A program made the position numbers and the translations under genes. The notes under the pieces were generated by a model, which saw only the letters and a list, made by a program, of their open reading frames with translations, was not told where the DNA came from and ran no database searches. Positions 8,243-16,772 of a DNA stretch of 40,461 nucleotides are shown here, piece by piece; position 1 is the stretch's first letter; the number at the start of each line of letters is the position of its first letter. Origin of the DNA: Geobacter sp. Lineage in GTDB: Bacteria > Desulfobacterota > Desulfuromonadia > Geobacterales > Pseudopelobacteraceae. Location: the NCBI GenBank assembly GCA_009885845.1, contig VFJW01000051.1:1-40461 (forward strand), written 5' to 3'.

Positions 8243-9148
8243 TTAAGCTGCCTTTTTGAGAGTCGCGGCCTCAAAGGCAGCCGCAAAAGTTTCTGCAAAT
8301 TCCTCAATAGTTGTGGATGTTGTATTCTCCGCTGTCCGTGGTCTATCAGCGGCAAATAGCCCGTCATTGAGTGCCGCGCTCATTTCGATGTACAGCCTGC
8401 TCATGTCGGGACTTATTCCCATTGCGGTCATCCCTTTTTCAGCTTCATCATACGGGAACTGCACATACTTGAGTCCAGGTCGGCCGATAGTAGTGCCAAT
8501 AACAGCAATTGCGTCATCAAGTGTAAGATCCCGCTGACCAAGCAGATCATTCACGACCTTGCCGGAGAAGTCCCGTCTTACCAGATGCTCGGCAACTTTG
8601 GCGGCAATGTCCAGCGTTGCAATCATGGCAAACCTGCGATCTCCTCTTACAGCTGATCCGGCAATACCCAACTGATTAATGAGCGGAATATTCATCAGCA
8701 GGTTTTCCATGAAATATGTGGGGCGCAGATGCAGCACATGTACTTCTGCAAGTCTATTCAACCTTTCTTCTTGATCATGCAGGCCGACTATAGGGCCGGT
8801 TCCACCCGGCAACTCAGCTCCCTGGCTACTTAAATTGACCACGTACCTGATTCCACTCTTCGATATTGCATCAGCTATGTTTGAACCGATCCGATTCTGG
8901 TATGCCCTGAAATCGGGAGCTGAATAATTGGGAGGAATCATTGAAAAGACAGCATCAGCGCCAGAAAATACGTCTGCAAGGAAAGCAGCATCTCTCATGT
9001 CTCCTGTCGCCGCTTCGGCGCCTTTATTGACAAACTGTCGCAGGTGAAGATGATTTCTGCCAATAACTCGTACCCTTTCCCCTTTTGCCAAAAGTATCTC
9101 TGTCGCTTTACTACCTATATTTCCTGTCGCACCGGTAATGACTAACAT
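8243..9148 (-). CDS. NmrA-like NAD(P)-binding oxidoreductase
   Basis: Atypical short-chain dehydrogenase of 301 residues. The dinucleotide-binding motif is GATGNIG (6-12), followed by VRVIGRN and a GDMRD segment typical of NmrA/NAD(P)H-binding proteins. The classical YxxxK catalytic motif is not evident, as in NmrA and related redox-sensing or quinone-reductase-like members. GAGGAG precedes the ATG by about seven bases. It is the first gene of a probable two-gene unit with the rhodanese-YceI fusion. Substrate not predictable. Confidence 0.85.
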   Translation of the reverse strand: MLVITGATGNIGSKATEILLAKGERVRVIGRNHLHLRQFVNKGAEAATGDMRDAAFLADVFSGADAVFSMIPPNYSAPDFRAYQNRIGSNIADAISKSGIRYVVNLSSQGAELPGGTGPIVGLHDQEERLNRLAEVHVLHLRPTYFMENLLMNIPLINQLGIAGSAVRGDRRFAMIATLDIAAKVAEHLVRRDFSGKVVNDLLGQRDLTLDDAIAVIGTTIGRPGLKYVQFPYDEAEKGMTAMGISPDMSRLYIEMSAALNDGLFAADRPRTAENTTSTTIEEFAETFAAAFEAATLKKAA

Positions 9149-9358
9149 GACAAATCTCCTCTCTGCTCAAAAGAGCCCTGCATACCTGTCACAATAACTG
9201 GTAGCGGACTTTTATTCGTACAGGATCATTATACTCCTGTTTGCCGGGAGAGGTGGTAGCACTATTTGAATTGTCACGGGGTATACGCCGTGTAAAGGAT
9301 GGTGGCTGCAGCCGGACCAGAGGATCCGTATCAACTGGCAGACATGGAGGATAATTGA

Positions 9359-9469
9359 ATGACTGAGGTGACTGATGCGCAAAACCGGAAATTTCCGGGC
9401 GGGATGGTTACTGAACCGGCATACGCGAATTTGCCGGCAATCCGCCATGATCACCGGTACAGCTATTAA
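9359..9469 (+). CDS. Possible small ORF, 36 residues
   Basis: This ORF is the only coding candidate in the 317-base gap 9149-9465; nothing else is evident there. GGAGG at 9346-9350 lies eight bases before the ATG. The product is hydrophilic, begins MTEVTDAQNRKF and ends RYSY, with no signal peptide or membrane segment. It overlaps the last bases of the convergent 61-residue gene. I do not recognise it; the strong ribosome binding site is the only evidence. Confidence 0.3.
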   Translation: MTEVTDAQNRKFPGGMVTEPAYANLPAIRHDHRYSY

Positions 9470-9651
9470 ATGGTTGGTTTCCTGCTGTAGAACCCGATCA
9501 AAAAATCGGCATCCTTTGGGGACAGATCAAACGTGAATATTGCTTTCTGGACAAGCGCCTGAAGCGGCTGATCAGAATTTTCCTGAAGGTATCCAGATAT
9601 CCACCTGACGGCGCGGCGTAGATCTTCCCCAACCGGTAACAGGTCATGCAT
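9466..9651 (-). CDS. Conserved-looking 61-residue protein, function unknown
   Basis: Small hydrophilic protein with no signal peptide or membrane span. The sequence has two amphipathic helical stretches (GEDLRRAVRWISGYLQ and LQALVQKAIFTF), then SPKDADFLIGFY at the C-terminus. An AGGAGG precedes the ATG by ten bases. It follows the MerA-like gene by 23 bases on the same strand, so it is probably co-transcribed and may serve the same process, but no function can be assigned. The helical composition resembles small adaptor or dimerising proteins; that is only an impression. Confidence 0.65.
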   Translation of the reverse strand: MHDLLPVGEDLRRAVRWISGYLQENSDQPLQALVQKAIFTFDLSPKDADFLIGFYSRKPTI

Positions 9652-9674
9652 GGCTTTACCACCTCCTCACATAT

Positions 9675-11084
9675 TCATTCGGCGCAACAGGAGAGACGAT
9701 TTATATCACGACTGAACCCCTGAGCACAGAGCTTGAGCCCTTCGCCGATAGACGGGTACACATGCATCGTGGAAGCAATGTCAGCCACCGTAGCCCGCAT
9801 GTGCAATGCCAGAGCCGCCTCATTGATCATGTCCGCCCCCCGGTGGCAGGCCAGATGAACGCCAAGAATGCGACCGGTAACCCGATCGGCTATCATCTTG
9901 ATTACGCCGTCTGTCATGCCGGTAACGTGCGCCTTGGGAATAGCGCTGACCGGCATGCAGTTGACAACGCAATCGAAACCGGCATCCCGGGCACTTTCTT
10001 CTGTATGACCAACCATGGCAACTTCCGGGTCGGTAAAAATAGCCATTGGTGCCGCCAGATAATCCATAGCACAGCCGCACCCCTTGTTAAACATGTCATC
10101 TACCGCAACGATCCCTTCTTTAGCGCCGGTCGTGGCGATCATCATGTTGCCAACCACATCTCCGGCAGCCCAGATACCATCTGCGGAGCTGCGCATATGC
10201 CGGTCTGTTACAATAAACCCCTCGTCGTTCAGTGTCACTCCTGTCGATTCCAGTCCGATATTTGATGTGGCCGGTACTGTGCCAACCGCGAGAAGAATTT
10301 TTTCTCCGGTAAATATATGCTGCCGTTCATCAACTTCGGCATTTACCACGTTAAGCACCCCAAGCTTGTCCAGAGAGCTGATATTCACATTTGTCACTAT
10401 TTTGATTCCTTCCTTTTCCAGAATTTCCTGTAACGAGAGGGAAGTCTCCCGCTCAATGGCCGGAAGTATGCGGGGACCATGCTCCAGAATGGTTACGCGA
10501 CATCCGAGCCGGTGATACATTTGACCCAGCTCAACAGCGATAACGCCACCGCCGATTATTACCAGCGAGGCGGGAAGAATCTTGAGCAGCAGGGCACTGC
10601 GACTGGTGTCATAAGAACATTTCTCAATGCCGGGCAAAGAGGGAATACGCGGGTTGCCGCCAACGGCAATGAGAAACCGGTCGGAGCTATAGTGCAGGCC
10701 ACCGCATTCAACGGTGTGAGGATCGATGAATCGAGCAGTCCCTTTGACCAACTCCAGCCCCCTCATGTTTTTCAGTACGTCAAGATAACGATCCTGACGC
10801 AGCTTAGTAACAACAGCATCTCTGTGTCTGAATAGCCGATCTGAGTCTATGGTGCTGAATTCGTCACTGTTCAAGCCGATACTGTTCCCAAGTTGAGCTT
10901 CATGTTTGAAAAGTGCCGCATGAATCAGTGTCTTGCTCGGTATGCACCCCCAATTGATACAGGTGCCTCCCAGAACGCTTTTTTCAAACATCAGAACACG
11001 TGCCCCGTAACTTGTTGCGCGTATTGCGGCAGCAAATGCTGTTGAACCGGACCCGAGTATGACTAAATCAAATCTGCTGTTCAT
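9675..11084 (-). CDS. merA: Mercuric reductase-like flavoprotein disulfide reductase
   Basis: Class I pyridine nucleotide-disulfide oxidoreductase of 469 residues. It shows the FAD motif GSGSTA (11-16), the redox pair C42/C47 in GGTCINWGCIPSK, the NAD(P)H motif GGGVIAVELG, and the second FAD motif AAGDVVG. The C-terminus ends LSCCAE (C466, C467), the Cys-Cys pair with which MerA takes up Hg(II), and EGLKLCAQGFSRDI resembles the MerA tail. A tyrosine in HVYPSIGEGLKL aligns by eye with the Hg-site tyrosine of Tn501 MerA. The N-terminal HMA domain is absent, and no merR, merT or merP is near. Hg(II) to Hg(0) reduction with NADPH is the best guess; a different metal or disulfide substrate is possible. 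A TATAAT at 11113-11108 (- strand) may be its -10 box. Confidence 0.82.
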   Translation of the reverse strand: MNSRFDLVILGSGSTAFAAAIRATSYGARVLMFEKSVLGGTCINWGCIPSKTLIHAALFKHEAQLGNSIGLNSDEFSTIDSDRLFRHRDAVVTKLRQDRYLDVLKNMRGLELVKGTARFIDPHTVECGGLHYSSDRFLIAVGGNPRIPSLPGIEKCSYDTSRSALLLKILPASLVIIGGGVIAVELGQMYHRLGCRVTILEHGPRILPAIERETSLSLQEILEKEGIKIVTNVNISSLDKLGVLNVVNAEVDERQHIFTGEKILLAVGTVPATSNIGLESTGVTLNDEGFIVTDRHMRSSADGIWAAGDVVGNMMIATTGAKEGIVAVDDMFNKGCGCAMDYLAAPMAIFTDPEVAMVGHTEESARDAGFDCVVNCMPVSAIPKAHVTGMTDGVIKMIADRVTGRILGVHLACHRGADMINEAALALHMRATVADIASTMHVYPSIGEGLKLCAQGFSRDINRLSCCAE

Positions 11085-11334
11085 CGGAATTCTCTTTTCA
11101 TGTCCACATTATACTCCATAAATTAACCGGGAACAGATATTTGTATTCCTTGTCAGTAGCACTGGATAAGCACTCTGCATGTCGTTTAGGAGACAATCAC
11201 AGCTGTCGCTGTATGTCGATTTTTTGGTTAAGGTTTGTCATGCAATTAATCGAATGAAAGTGATATATATACAACCAGCAGCAGGAAGGGTAAAAGTCTT
11301 AAGAAGCTTTGTCAGGCTCGGGAAGGAGAGCACA

Positions 11335-11391
11335 ATGAATATACTCAAATGCACAATTAAGATGAAGAAAGAGATGTTCGTCTCGGTGTGA
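11335..11391 (+). CDS. Possible 18-residue leader peptide upstream of NRDE gene
   Basis: This ORF lies in the 316-base gap 11085-11400, where I see no other gene. GGAAGGAG at 11321-11328 lies six bases before an ATG that opens an 18-codon frame rich in Lys and Met; it stops nine bases before the GTG of the next gene. The placement would suit a leader or coupling peptide. A longer frame from 11179 reads through it but has no ribosome site and non-coding-like composition. Confidence 0.28.
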   Translation: MNILKCTIKMKKEMFVSV

Positions 11392-11400
11392 GGTTTTGCT

Positions 11401-12180
11401 GTGTGCCTGATTGTACTCGCATATAACTGTCATCCGGACTATCGACTTATTCTGGGTGCAAACCGGGATGAGTTCCGTGATCGTCCGACCGACCCGGCAT
11501 GTTTCTGGAATGATGCCCCGTACGTGCTTGCCGGCAGGGACCGGCAGGCCGGGGGAACCTGGCTAGGGGTGACAGCATACGGCACACTTGCAGCGGTCAC
11601 CAATTACCGAGATCCTCGAAAAATGGTTGTCGATGCCCCCTCGCGCGGCAATCTGGTCGCTTCATTTCTCCGGAATCTGCTAGTGACTCCCGTAGAATTT
11701 CTGGGCGTTCTCAATCGTGAGGGAGAGCGGTACGATGGTTTTAATCTTTTGTACGGAAACAGTAGGGAACTGCATTATTTCACCAATCGGGGTGGTTCAT
11801 CCGGGCCGGTCACTCCGGGAGTCCATGGTCTTTCCAATCATCTTCTTGACACCTGCTGGCCCAAGGTGACAGTTGCTACGTCACGGTTTGAAGCTATTGT
11901 ACAGCAGACGCACATAGATCCGGAACTGGTTTTCGCGGCGATGTCTGATCCGGCTCCATTTAGCGCTGCCCTGCTGCCGGATACCGGGGTAGGCCCCGAG
12001 CGGGAACGCCTGCTCTCTCCGATATTTATCGACGATGAAGGTTATGGCACCCGTTCAACTACGGTACTGCTGATCGACCATAATGATCGTGTGACGTTAG
12101 TCGAACGGACCTATGACCGTTCAACCGGGATTTTTTCACCCCGTCAGTTCAGCTTCACTATCGGGTCCGGCTTCCCGTGA
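11401..12180 (+). CDS. NRDE (TANGO2-like) family protein
   Basis: Member of the NRDE/TANGO2 family, named for the N-R-D-E tetrad seen here at residues 21-24. The protein starts M-C-L-I-V, and the cysteine at position 2 is the candidate N-terminal nucleophile of an Ntn-hydrolase-like fold. Human TANGO2 has been linked to lipid and haem handling; the role of bacterial members is unsettled. The start is GTG with GAGG about eight bases upstream; no in-frame ATG fits the family N-terminus. Length 259 is normal. Its stop overlaps the GTG of the next gene, indicating translational coupling. Confidence 0.88.
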   Translation: MCLIVLAYNCHPDYRLILGANRDEFRDRPTDPACFWNDAPYVLAGRDRQAGGTWLGVTAYGTLAAVTNYRDPRKMVVDAPSRGNLVASFLRNLLVTPVEFLGVLNREGERYDGFNLLYGNSRELHYFTNRGGSSGPVTPGVHGLSNHLLDTCWPKVTVATSRFEAIVQQTHIDPELVFAAMSDPAPFSAALLPDTGVGPERERLLSPIFIDDEGYGTRSTTVLLIDHNDRVTLVERTYDRSTGIFSPRQFSFTIGSGFP

Positions 12181-12806
12181 ATTTTCTCTTCCACATGCTG
12201 CTATCCGGTGACGACGGACAGATCCTGATCGGCAACTTCATGGGGGATTTTGTTAAAGGACCGCTGGCGGACCAGTTTCCCGAGCGCATCAGGCAGGGGC
12301 TCACCCTGCACCGCGGAATAGACACTTTTGCGAGTCGGGATGAACTGTTCCGGCGGAGCAGGCTTCGCCTCGATCCGCACTACGGGCTGTATCGCGGGGT
12401 GCTGATCGACCTGTTCTATGATCATTTTCTTGTCGCAGAGTGGAACCGCTGGTCGATAGAACCGTTTGACGTTTTTCTCGCCAGGACCCGGCTAACTATT
12501 GAAAATCAACGGGACGAGTTGCCGGAACGTCTGCAAAAACTTCTGCCGATTATTTTCGAGGAGCTGCTCCCCTCATACCGGGAGGTGAGCGGTATCGGCT
12601 CAGCACTGGAGCGGATGTCGCGACGGGTGGTCCGCACCAATCCACTTGCAGGGGGCGAAGCGGAACTGATCCGGCATTATGAAGCTCTGCGTGCCGATTT
12701 CCGGGAGTTCATGCCACTGGTGCAAAACTTTGCCAAAGATTTCGTTGCCCGGGAAACCGATCCTTCGAATTTGCACGGTGTCATGACAGGGTCGCGACCA
12801 CTCTAA
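12177..12806 (+). CDS. acpH: Acyl carrier protein phosphodiesterase
   Basis: DUF479/AcpH family, an HD-like phosphodiesterase that removes the 4'-phosphopantetheine arm from acyl carrier protein. Family segments seen are HMLLSGDDGQILIGNFMGDFVKG at the N-terminus (6-28; E. coli-type ANFxADxxKG) and LHRGIDTFAS (44-53), with histidine and aspartates as metal-ligand candidates; YDHFLVAEW occurs further on. Length 209 fits (E. coli 193). GTG start overlaps the NRDE stop by four bases. The - strand frames inside it are shadows. Confidence 0.85.
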   Translation: MNFLFHMLLSGDDGQILIGNFMGDFVKGPLADQFPERIRQGLTLHRGIDTFASRDELFRRSRLRLDPHYGLYRGVLIDLFYDHFLVAEWNRWSIEPFDVFLARTRLTIENQRDELPERLQKLLPIIFEELLPSYREVSGIGSALERMSRRVVRTNPLAGGEAELIRHYEALRADFREFMPLVQNFAKDFVARETDPSNLHGVMTGSRPL

Positions 12807-12848
12807 TTTTTTCAACATTCCCCCGCATGTCTCGGCTATACTCGTTCC

Positions 12849-13721
12849 ATGAGCCACTTCGCCTTTACTCTGATCATCATCTCGGCTGTCATGCACGCCC
12901 TCTGGAACCTGCTGGTCAAGCGGAGCCGTCACAAAACAGTCTTTATCTGGTGGATGTTCGTCGCCTCCGGCGGGCTGTTCTCTCTGGTCATACCGCTACT
13001 CGAGGAGTCGTTCCGTCCCCCGGATATCCATACCGTGCTGATGGTCCTCCTTGCCGCGGTCTGTTTTGTGCTCTATCATCTCCTCAATGGCCGTGCCTAC
13101 CGGGGAGGGGACCTTTCGGTAGTCTATCCGCTCTGCCAGACCTCAATGATCTATGTGCCTATCTGGGGGATCTTCCTGCTGGGTGAGCGACTGTCATTTC
13201 CGGGAGTCTGTGGTATCCTGCTGGTGTTGTTTGGTACCTATTCGATACAGCTGGAGTGTTTGTCGTTCGCCGAATTGATACGTCCTTTCCGTAACCTGAA
13301 AAGCCCGTCGGTGCGCGATGCCCTGTCGGCAGGCTTCATCTACTCCATCGGGTCGATTGCAGAAAAAAGCGGGGTCAGAAACTATTCGCCGCTTTACTTC
13401 ACCTATATACTGGTGCTGCTGATGCTCTTTCTGATGTCCTTCAACATGTTCCGCCCGAAATACCGCACCATGATCGGTGCGGAACTGCGTGAGCACTGGG
13501 GTCTGATCCTTTGCAGCGGTCCGATCATGATGGCATCCTTCCTGACCTTCCGTTACGGTCTCAACCTGACTCAGGTGAGTTATGCCGTGCCGGTTCGGCA
13601 GGTCAGCATCGTCATCGGTGTCCTGATCGGCATACTCTTTCTCAAAGAATCCTGCGGCAGGATCCGAATTTTTTCGACACTCTTTATCATGACAGGTGTA
13701 GTGCTGATAAGGCTTGGATAG
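12849..13721 (+). CDS. EamA (drug/metabolite) family transporter
   Basis: Inner-membrane protein of 290 residues with about ten predicted helices in two homologous halves (roughly 1-140 and 155-290), the DMT/EamA pattern. The N-terminal ISAVMHALWNLLVKRS segment is typical of this family. Substrate unknown. No Shine-Dalgarno sequence is present; TATACT at 12837-12842 ends only six bases before the ATG, so the message might be leaderless. It follows acpH by 42 bases and could also be read from that transcript. Confidence 0.88.
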   Translation: MSHFAFTLIIISAVMHALWNLLVKRSRHKTVFIWWMFVASGGLFSLVIPLLEESFRPPDIHTVLMVLLAAVCFVLYHLLNGRAYRGGDLSVVYPLCQTSMIYVPIWGIFLLGERLSFPGVCGILLVLFGTYSIQLECLSFAELIRPFRNLKSPSVRDALSAGFIYSIGSIAEKSGVRNYSPLYFTYILVLLMLFLMSFNMFRPKYRTMIGAELREHWGLILCSGPIMMASFLTFRYGLNLTQVSYAVPVRQVSIVIGVLIGILFLKESCGRIRIFSTLFIMTGVVLIRLG

Positions 13722-13801
13722 CTGATTTTTGTCCTGAATAGGCTCCTTTTTGCCTTGATTGAATGCTGCAACTGCCGTATCCATTTTCCACACAGGGCTC
13801 T

Positions 13802-15163
13802 TTATTGGAAGACCATTGCGGATTCACCATCGGTGCAAATCCTGATGGATATTTTCTCCTGCTGAACAATCACCTCTTTAAACGTCAGGTTCTTTACCTC
13901 ACCTCTCAGAAAAATGTAATCTGTCAGCGGCACTCTTGCCAACGCCTTTCCGGCCATCTGCCGTGTCTGTTCCAGGCGCACGGTCAGGTCCAGGTTGAGT
14001 TTTTCCTGGATCATGCTCCGGATCGTGCCGTGCAGAAACCAGTCGGCCGACTGATGCAGCAGATTCTCGGTCTTCATGTCAAAGTCCACATCCTCAACGG
14101 AGAACATGTTTGTCTGCGGGTTGAATAGCGGCCGGGCGGTCAGATAGAATACTCCTTCCAGCGCTCCGATGGTTTCCAGCTTAACGACGATTTTATCCCC
14201 GTTACCATACAGGTCGAAATCCTTGATCGTTATGCTTCTGCCATCGGAGTCAAACTTTTTTCCAAGTAGTCTTGTAGAAGCGATACCACGAAGTTCCCGG
14301 TAGAATAAATCGGCGTTCAGGGCAATCCGGAACGTAGTGTCGAATGTGTTGACCGGCCTGAGATCGGGGAGTGGCCGCGGCGTCGGTGCCGCCGGTTCCG
14401 GGCCGACTACGAGCTCGGCAAAGGTACTGATCCCCACGCTCAGTTTCACCCGGTTGTTCGCGGTTGTCAGCGGATACATCATCACCGCCTGTGGGGAAAG
14501 TTTAAGCCAGGCCCGGTACTCTTTGTCGAGTAGAACCGGCTTCTGCAGTGCGTTCCAGGCCTTTGCTATCTGCATTTTCAATGGGAACGTTTCGTTGATT
14601 TTCTGTGCGATCAGATCAGACAATATCTTTTGCACCGGTTGTGTAATCCCCTCCACGATGCTGCGTGGTTTAAACGACAGCGGTCCGATCCGAAGATCTT
14701 CTGCGAGCAGGTCACCGAGTCCCTGGTAGCTTATCTCCGCATGAATTCGCCAATCAGGTGTAATGGCGGCCTTGATCCTGAATTTAATTCTGAGGGGAAT
14801 GACCGGCGTTTCAAATATTCCGTAACTGAGCTTCAGGTTGACCGGCAGCGTAACATACAGATAGTTGTCTGCAGCGGTGACGACTATCAGAGCGCTGCGC
14901 ATCACTTCCGCAGTCATTCCTCTTGTCCCGGAAGACCCTTTGTATAAATCCGTGCGGACCGTCTGGTTCAGTACTCTGGCAAGATCGTCCGTCGATGTTT
15001 CCAGCGGAATATTGAGTGTGGATGTTTCCATTTTCAGGGCCGGCCGGAATGCCTCCTCCTGTGGTCGCCCGGCGGTCAGCGGCGTAACTCCGGCACAGGA
15101 GCATACTGTCAGTGCGAATAACAAAAGCAGAACCAGTGATAACGTCCGTTCTCTTGAAGTCAT
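13802..15163 (-). CDS. DUF4403 family lipoprotein
   Basis: Protein of 453 residues with a signal peptide (basic start, then a Leu-rich core) and a likely lipobox VCSC about 24 residues in, so probably a lipoprotein anchored in the outer or inner membrane. The rest matches DUF4403, proposed to resemble lipid-binding TULIP/SMP-like modules: conserved stretches include LNIPLETSTDDLARVLNQ near the start, LKLSPQAVMMYPL in the middle and FDLYGNGDKIVVKLE later. The ATG at 15163 has AAGG eight bases upstream; a GTG at 15172 would overlap that site. It follows yaeQ on the same strand by 65 bases. Lipid or outer-membrane handling is an inference from the fold class only. Confidence 0.8.
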   Translation of the reverse strand: MTSRERTLSLVLLLLFALTVCSCAGVTPLTAGRPQEEAFRPALKMETSTLNIPLETSTDDLARVLNQTVRTDLYKGSSGTRGMTAEVMRSALIVVTAADNYLYVTLPVNLKLSYGIFETPVIPLRIKFRIKAAITPDWRIHAEISYQGLGDLLAEDLRIGPLSFKPRSIVEGITQPVQKILSDLIAQKINETFPLKMQIAKAWNALQKPVLLDKEYRAWLKLSPQAVMMYPLTTANNRVKLSVGISTFAELVVGPEPAAPTPRPLPDLRPVNTFDTTFRIALNADLFYRELRGIASTRLLGKKFDSDGRSITIKDFDLYGNGDKIVVKLETIGALEGVFYLTARPLFNPQTNMFSVEDVDFDMKTENLLHQSADWFLHGTIRSMIQEKLNLDLTVRLEQTRQMAGKALARVPLTDYIFLRGEVKNLTFKEVIVQQEKISIRICTDGESAMVFQ

Positions 15164-15228
15164 GGATGACACCTTTTATACGATAATATGAGGCGGGAGA
15201 ATAACAACAGTTGTCTTCACGGGGGAAA

Positions 15229-15771
15229 CTATCTGGTCCCCGCCCGTATCTGAAGCACCGTCTCGAAGGTCTCGTTACCGACATTGATATACAGGTTACC
15301 GTCAGTAATGGTGACCTCCCACTGTATGGAACGGCCCAGCGTAGCGACCAGTCGGCTGATGAACGGTTGATCGAAACTCACGATCGTCAGATTGGATACG
15401 CAGCCCAGTTTTGGCAGCTGCTGCTGTTCCCAGGCCGGAAAAGACCTGCCGCAGGCTATCAGAACAATTTTTACCGTATGGCGTCCCGCTTTAATAATCC
15501 GGTCCGCATCAGGGATGCCAACCTCCACCCAGAGGAGAGTGCGATCATCAGGCCCCTTCACCCAGAGATCCGGCTCTTCTACAGCGCTTATGCCTTTTGT
15601 GAATGCCAGCCCAGACTCAAAGAAGAGCGCAAATGCAAGCAGTCTCGCCACAAGTCGATCCTCGGTTTCCGACGGGTGACGGGCAACGGTTGCCTGAAGT
15701 GTTTCGTACACTCCCCGGTCAATGTCGGCAAGTTGGATCTGTGCACGATAGATGGTTGATGGTAAGGCCAT
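15229..15771 (-). CDS. yaeQ: YaeQ family protein
   Basis: 180-residue protein matching YaeQ, a PD-(D/E)xK nuclease-fold family of unknown biological role once proposed to compensate for loss of RfaH. It starts MALPSTIYRAQIQLADIDRG, as family members do, and has the conserved RHPSETEDRLVARLLAFALFF region (about 31-51), EPDLWVKG and LLWVEVGIPD (nuclease-fold core). The ATG at 15771 with AGGAG five bases upstream gives the usual family length; the frame is open back to 15855, but that extension lacks a ribosome site. Confidence 0.9.
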   Translation of the reverse strand: MALPSTIYRAQIQLADIDRGVYETLQATVARHPSETEDRLVARLLAFALFFESGLAFTKGISAVEEPDLWVKGPDDRTLLWVEVGIPDADRIIKAGRHTVKIVLIACGRSFPAWEQQQLPKLGCVSNLTIVSFDQPFISRLVATLGRSIQWEVTITDGNLYINVGNETFETVLQIRAGTR

Positions 15772-15870
15772 GGTTACTCCTGATGTTTTCCGTCTGCCGT
15801 CACGATCTTGCATAATACATTCGTACGGCTCCTTTTTCCAGAACTTCCGGCGCAACGTCCTGAAATTGGA

Positions 15871-15898
15871 TTGACCCCGGTCTGTTTTAGGTTATAGT
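15871..15898 (+). promoter_or_regulatory. Sigma-70-type promoter of the slipin gene
   Basis: TTGACC (15871-15876) and TATAGT (15893-15898) are separated by 16 bases, and the slipin ATG is 36 bases downstream. Both boxes match the housekeeping consensus at five of six positions. Confidence 0.6.
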
Positions 15899-15934
15899 TA
15901 TCGTACCTAACCACCACTGTTTTCGGAGGAAATC

Positions 15935-16717
15935 ATGCACGCACTGTACAACATGAGTTTCGGTATCGCGCCATTTCTTTTCATTGCATTCGTCTGGCTT
16001 GTCAGCTGTCTCAAAGTAGTGAATGAGTATGAACGGCTAGTGGTGTTCACGCTGGGTAAAGTGAACAAGGAACCAAAAGGTCCGGGACTCGTATTCGTCT
16101 TCCGCCCGTTCCAGACGGCAGTGCGTATCAGTCTCCGTACGGTGGTGCTGGATGTGCCGAGTCAGGATATTATAACCCGCGATAATGTCAGCCTGAAGGT
16201 CAGTGCGGTTGTGTATTTCAAGGTAATGGATGCCACGCAGGCCATTCTCGGAGTGGAGAACTATAACTATGCCACCAGCCAGATCGCGCAGACCACACTG
16301 CGTTCAATTCTTGGTGAAGTAACTCTTGACGAACTGCTGGCGGATCGCGAAAAGTTGAGTCTGAGACTCCGTGAAATCATCGACTCATCCACCGAACCAT
16401 GGGGAATTCAGGTCTCCGCTGTCGAACTCAAGAGTGTCGATCTTCCTGAACAGATTCAGAGGGCTATGGGGAAACAGGCTGAAGCTGAACGGGAAAAACG
16501 CGCCAAGGTGATTGCCGCGGAAGGCGAACTCCTGGCAAGCCGTCAGTTGCTGGAAGCCGCAAACACCCTCAGTCAGAACCCTGCCGCCATGCAGATGCGC
16601 TACCTGCAGACGCTTACCGAGATCGCTGTGGAGAAAAACAGCACTATTGTTTTTCCCCTTCCCATTGAGCTTATGAGAGTATTTGACAAGCTCGGCGGGG
16701 ATCGGGAACATTCCTGA
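15935..16717 (+). CDS. Slipin (SPFH/band 7 family) membrane protein
   Basis: SPFH-domain scaffold protein of 260 residues, thought to organise membrane microdomains and assist membrane protease complexes. A single N-terminal hydrophobic hairpin (about 8-27) is followed by the SPFH domain (NEYERLVVFTLGKV, then VVLDVPSQDIITRDNV and the typical LRSILGEVTLDELLADRE) and an Ala/Glu-rich coiled coil near 190-215. GGAGG lies seven bases before the ATG. The NfeD-type partner gene usually found next to slipins is absent here; it may be elsewhere or this may be a solo copy. glpK follows after 55 bases. Confidence 0.9.
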   Translation: MHALYNMSFGIAPFLFIAFVWLVSCLKVVNEYERLVVFTLGKVNKEPKGPGLVFVFRPFQTAVRISLRTVVLDVPSQDIITRDNVSLKVSAVVYFKVMDATQAILGVENYNYATSQIAQTTLRSILGEVTLDELLADREKLSLRLREIIDSSTEPWGIQVSAVELKSVDLPEQIQRAMGKQAEAEREKRAKVIAAEGELLASRQLLEAANTLSQNPAAMQMRYLQTLTEIAVEKNSTIVFPLPIELMRVFDKLGGDREHS

Positions 16718-16772
16718 CCCGAGCTGTACAAGTACCGAAAACGGTCTTAAACCGTGAATAAAGGGGTCGTTG

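Noticed and set aside
11085-11178. MerR-type operator upstream of the MerA-like gene
   Set aside because: No long dyad with a 19-base spaced promoter was found; only an isolated TATAAT.
11179-11334. Upstream part of a 70-codon frame before the NRDE gene
   Set aside because: No ribosome site at its start; only the last 18 codons have one.
16729-16755. ACGGT/ACCGT hairpin between slipin and glpK
   Set aside because: Only five base pairs and no T tract; probably chance.
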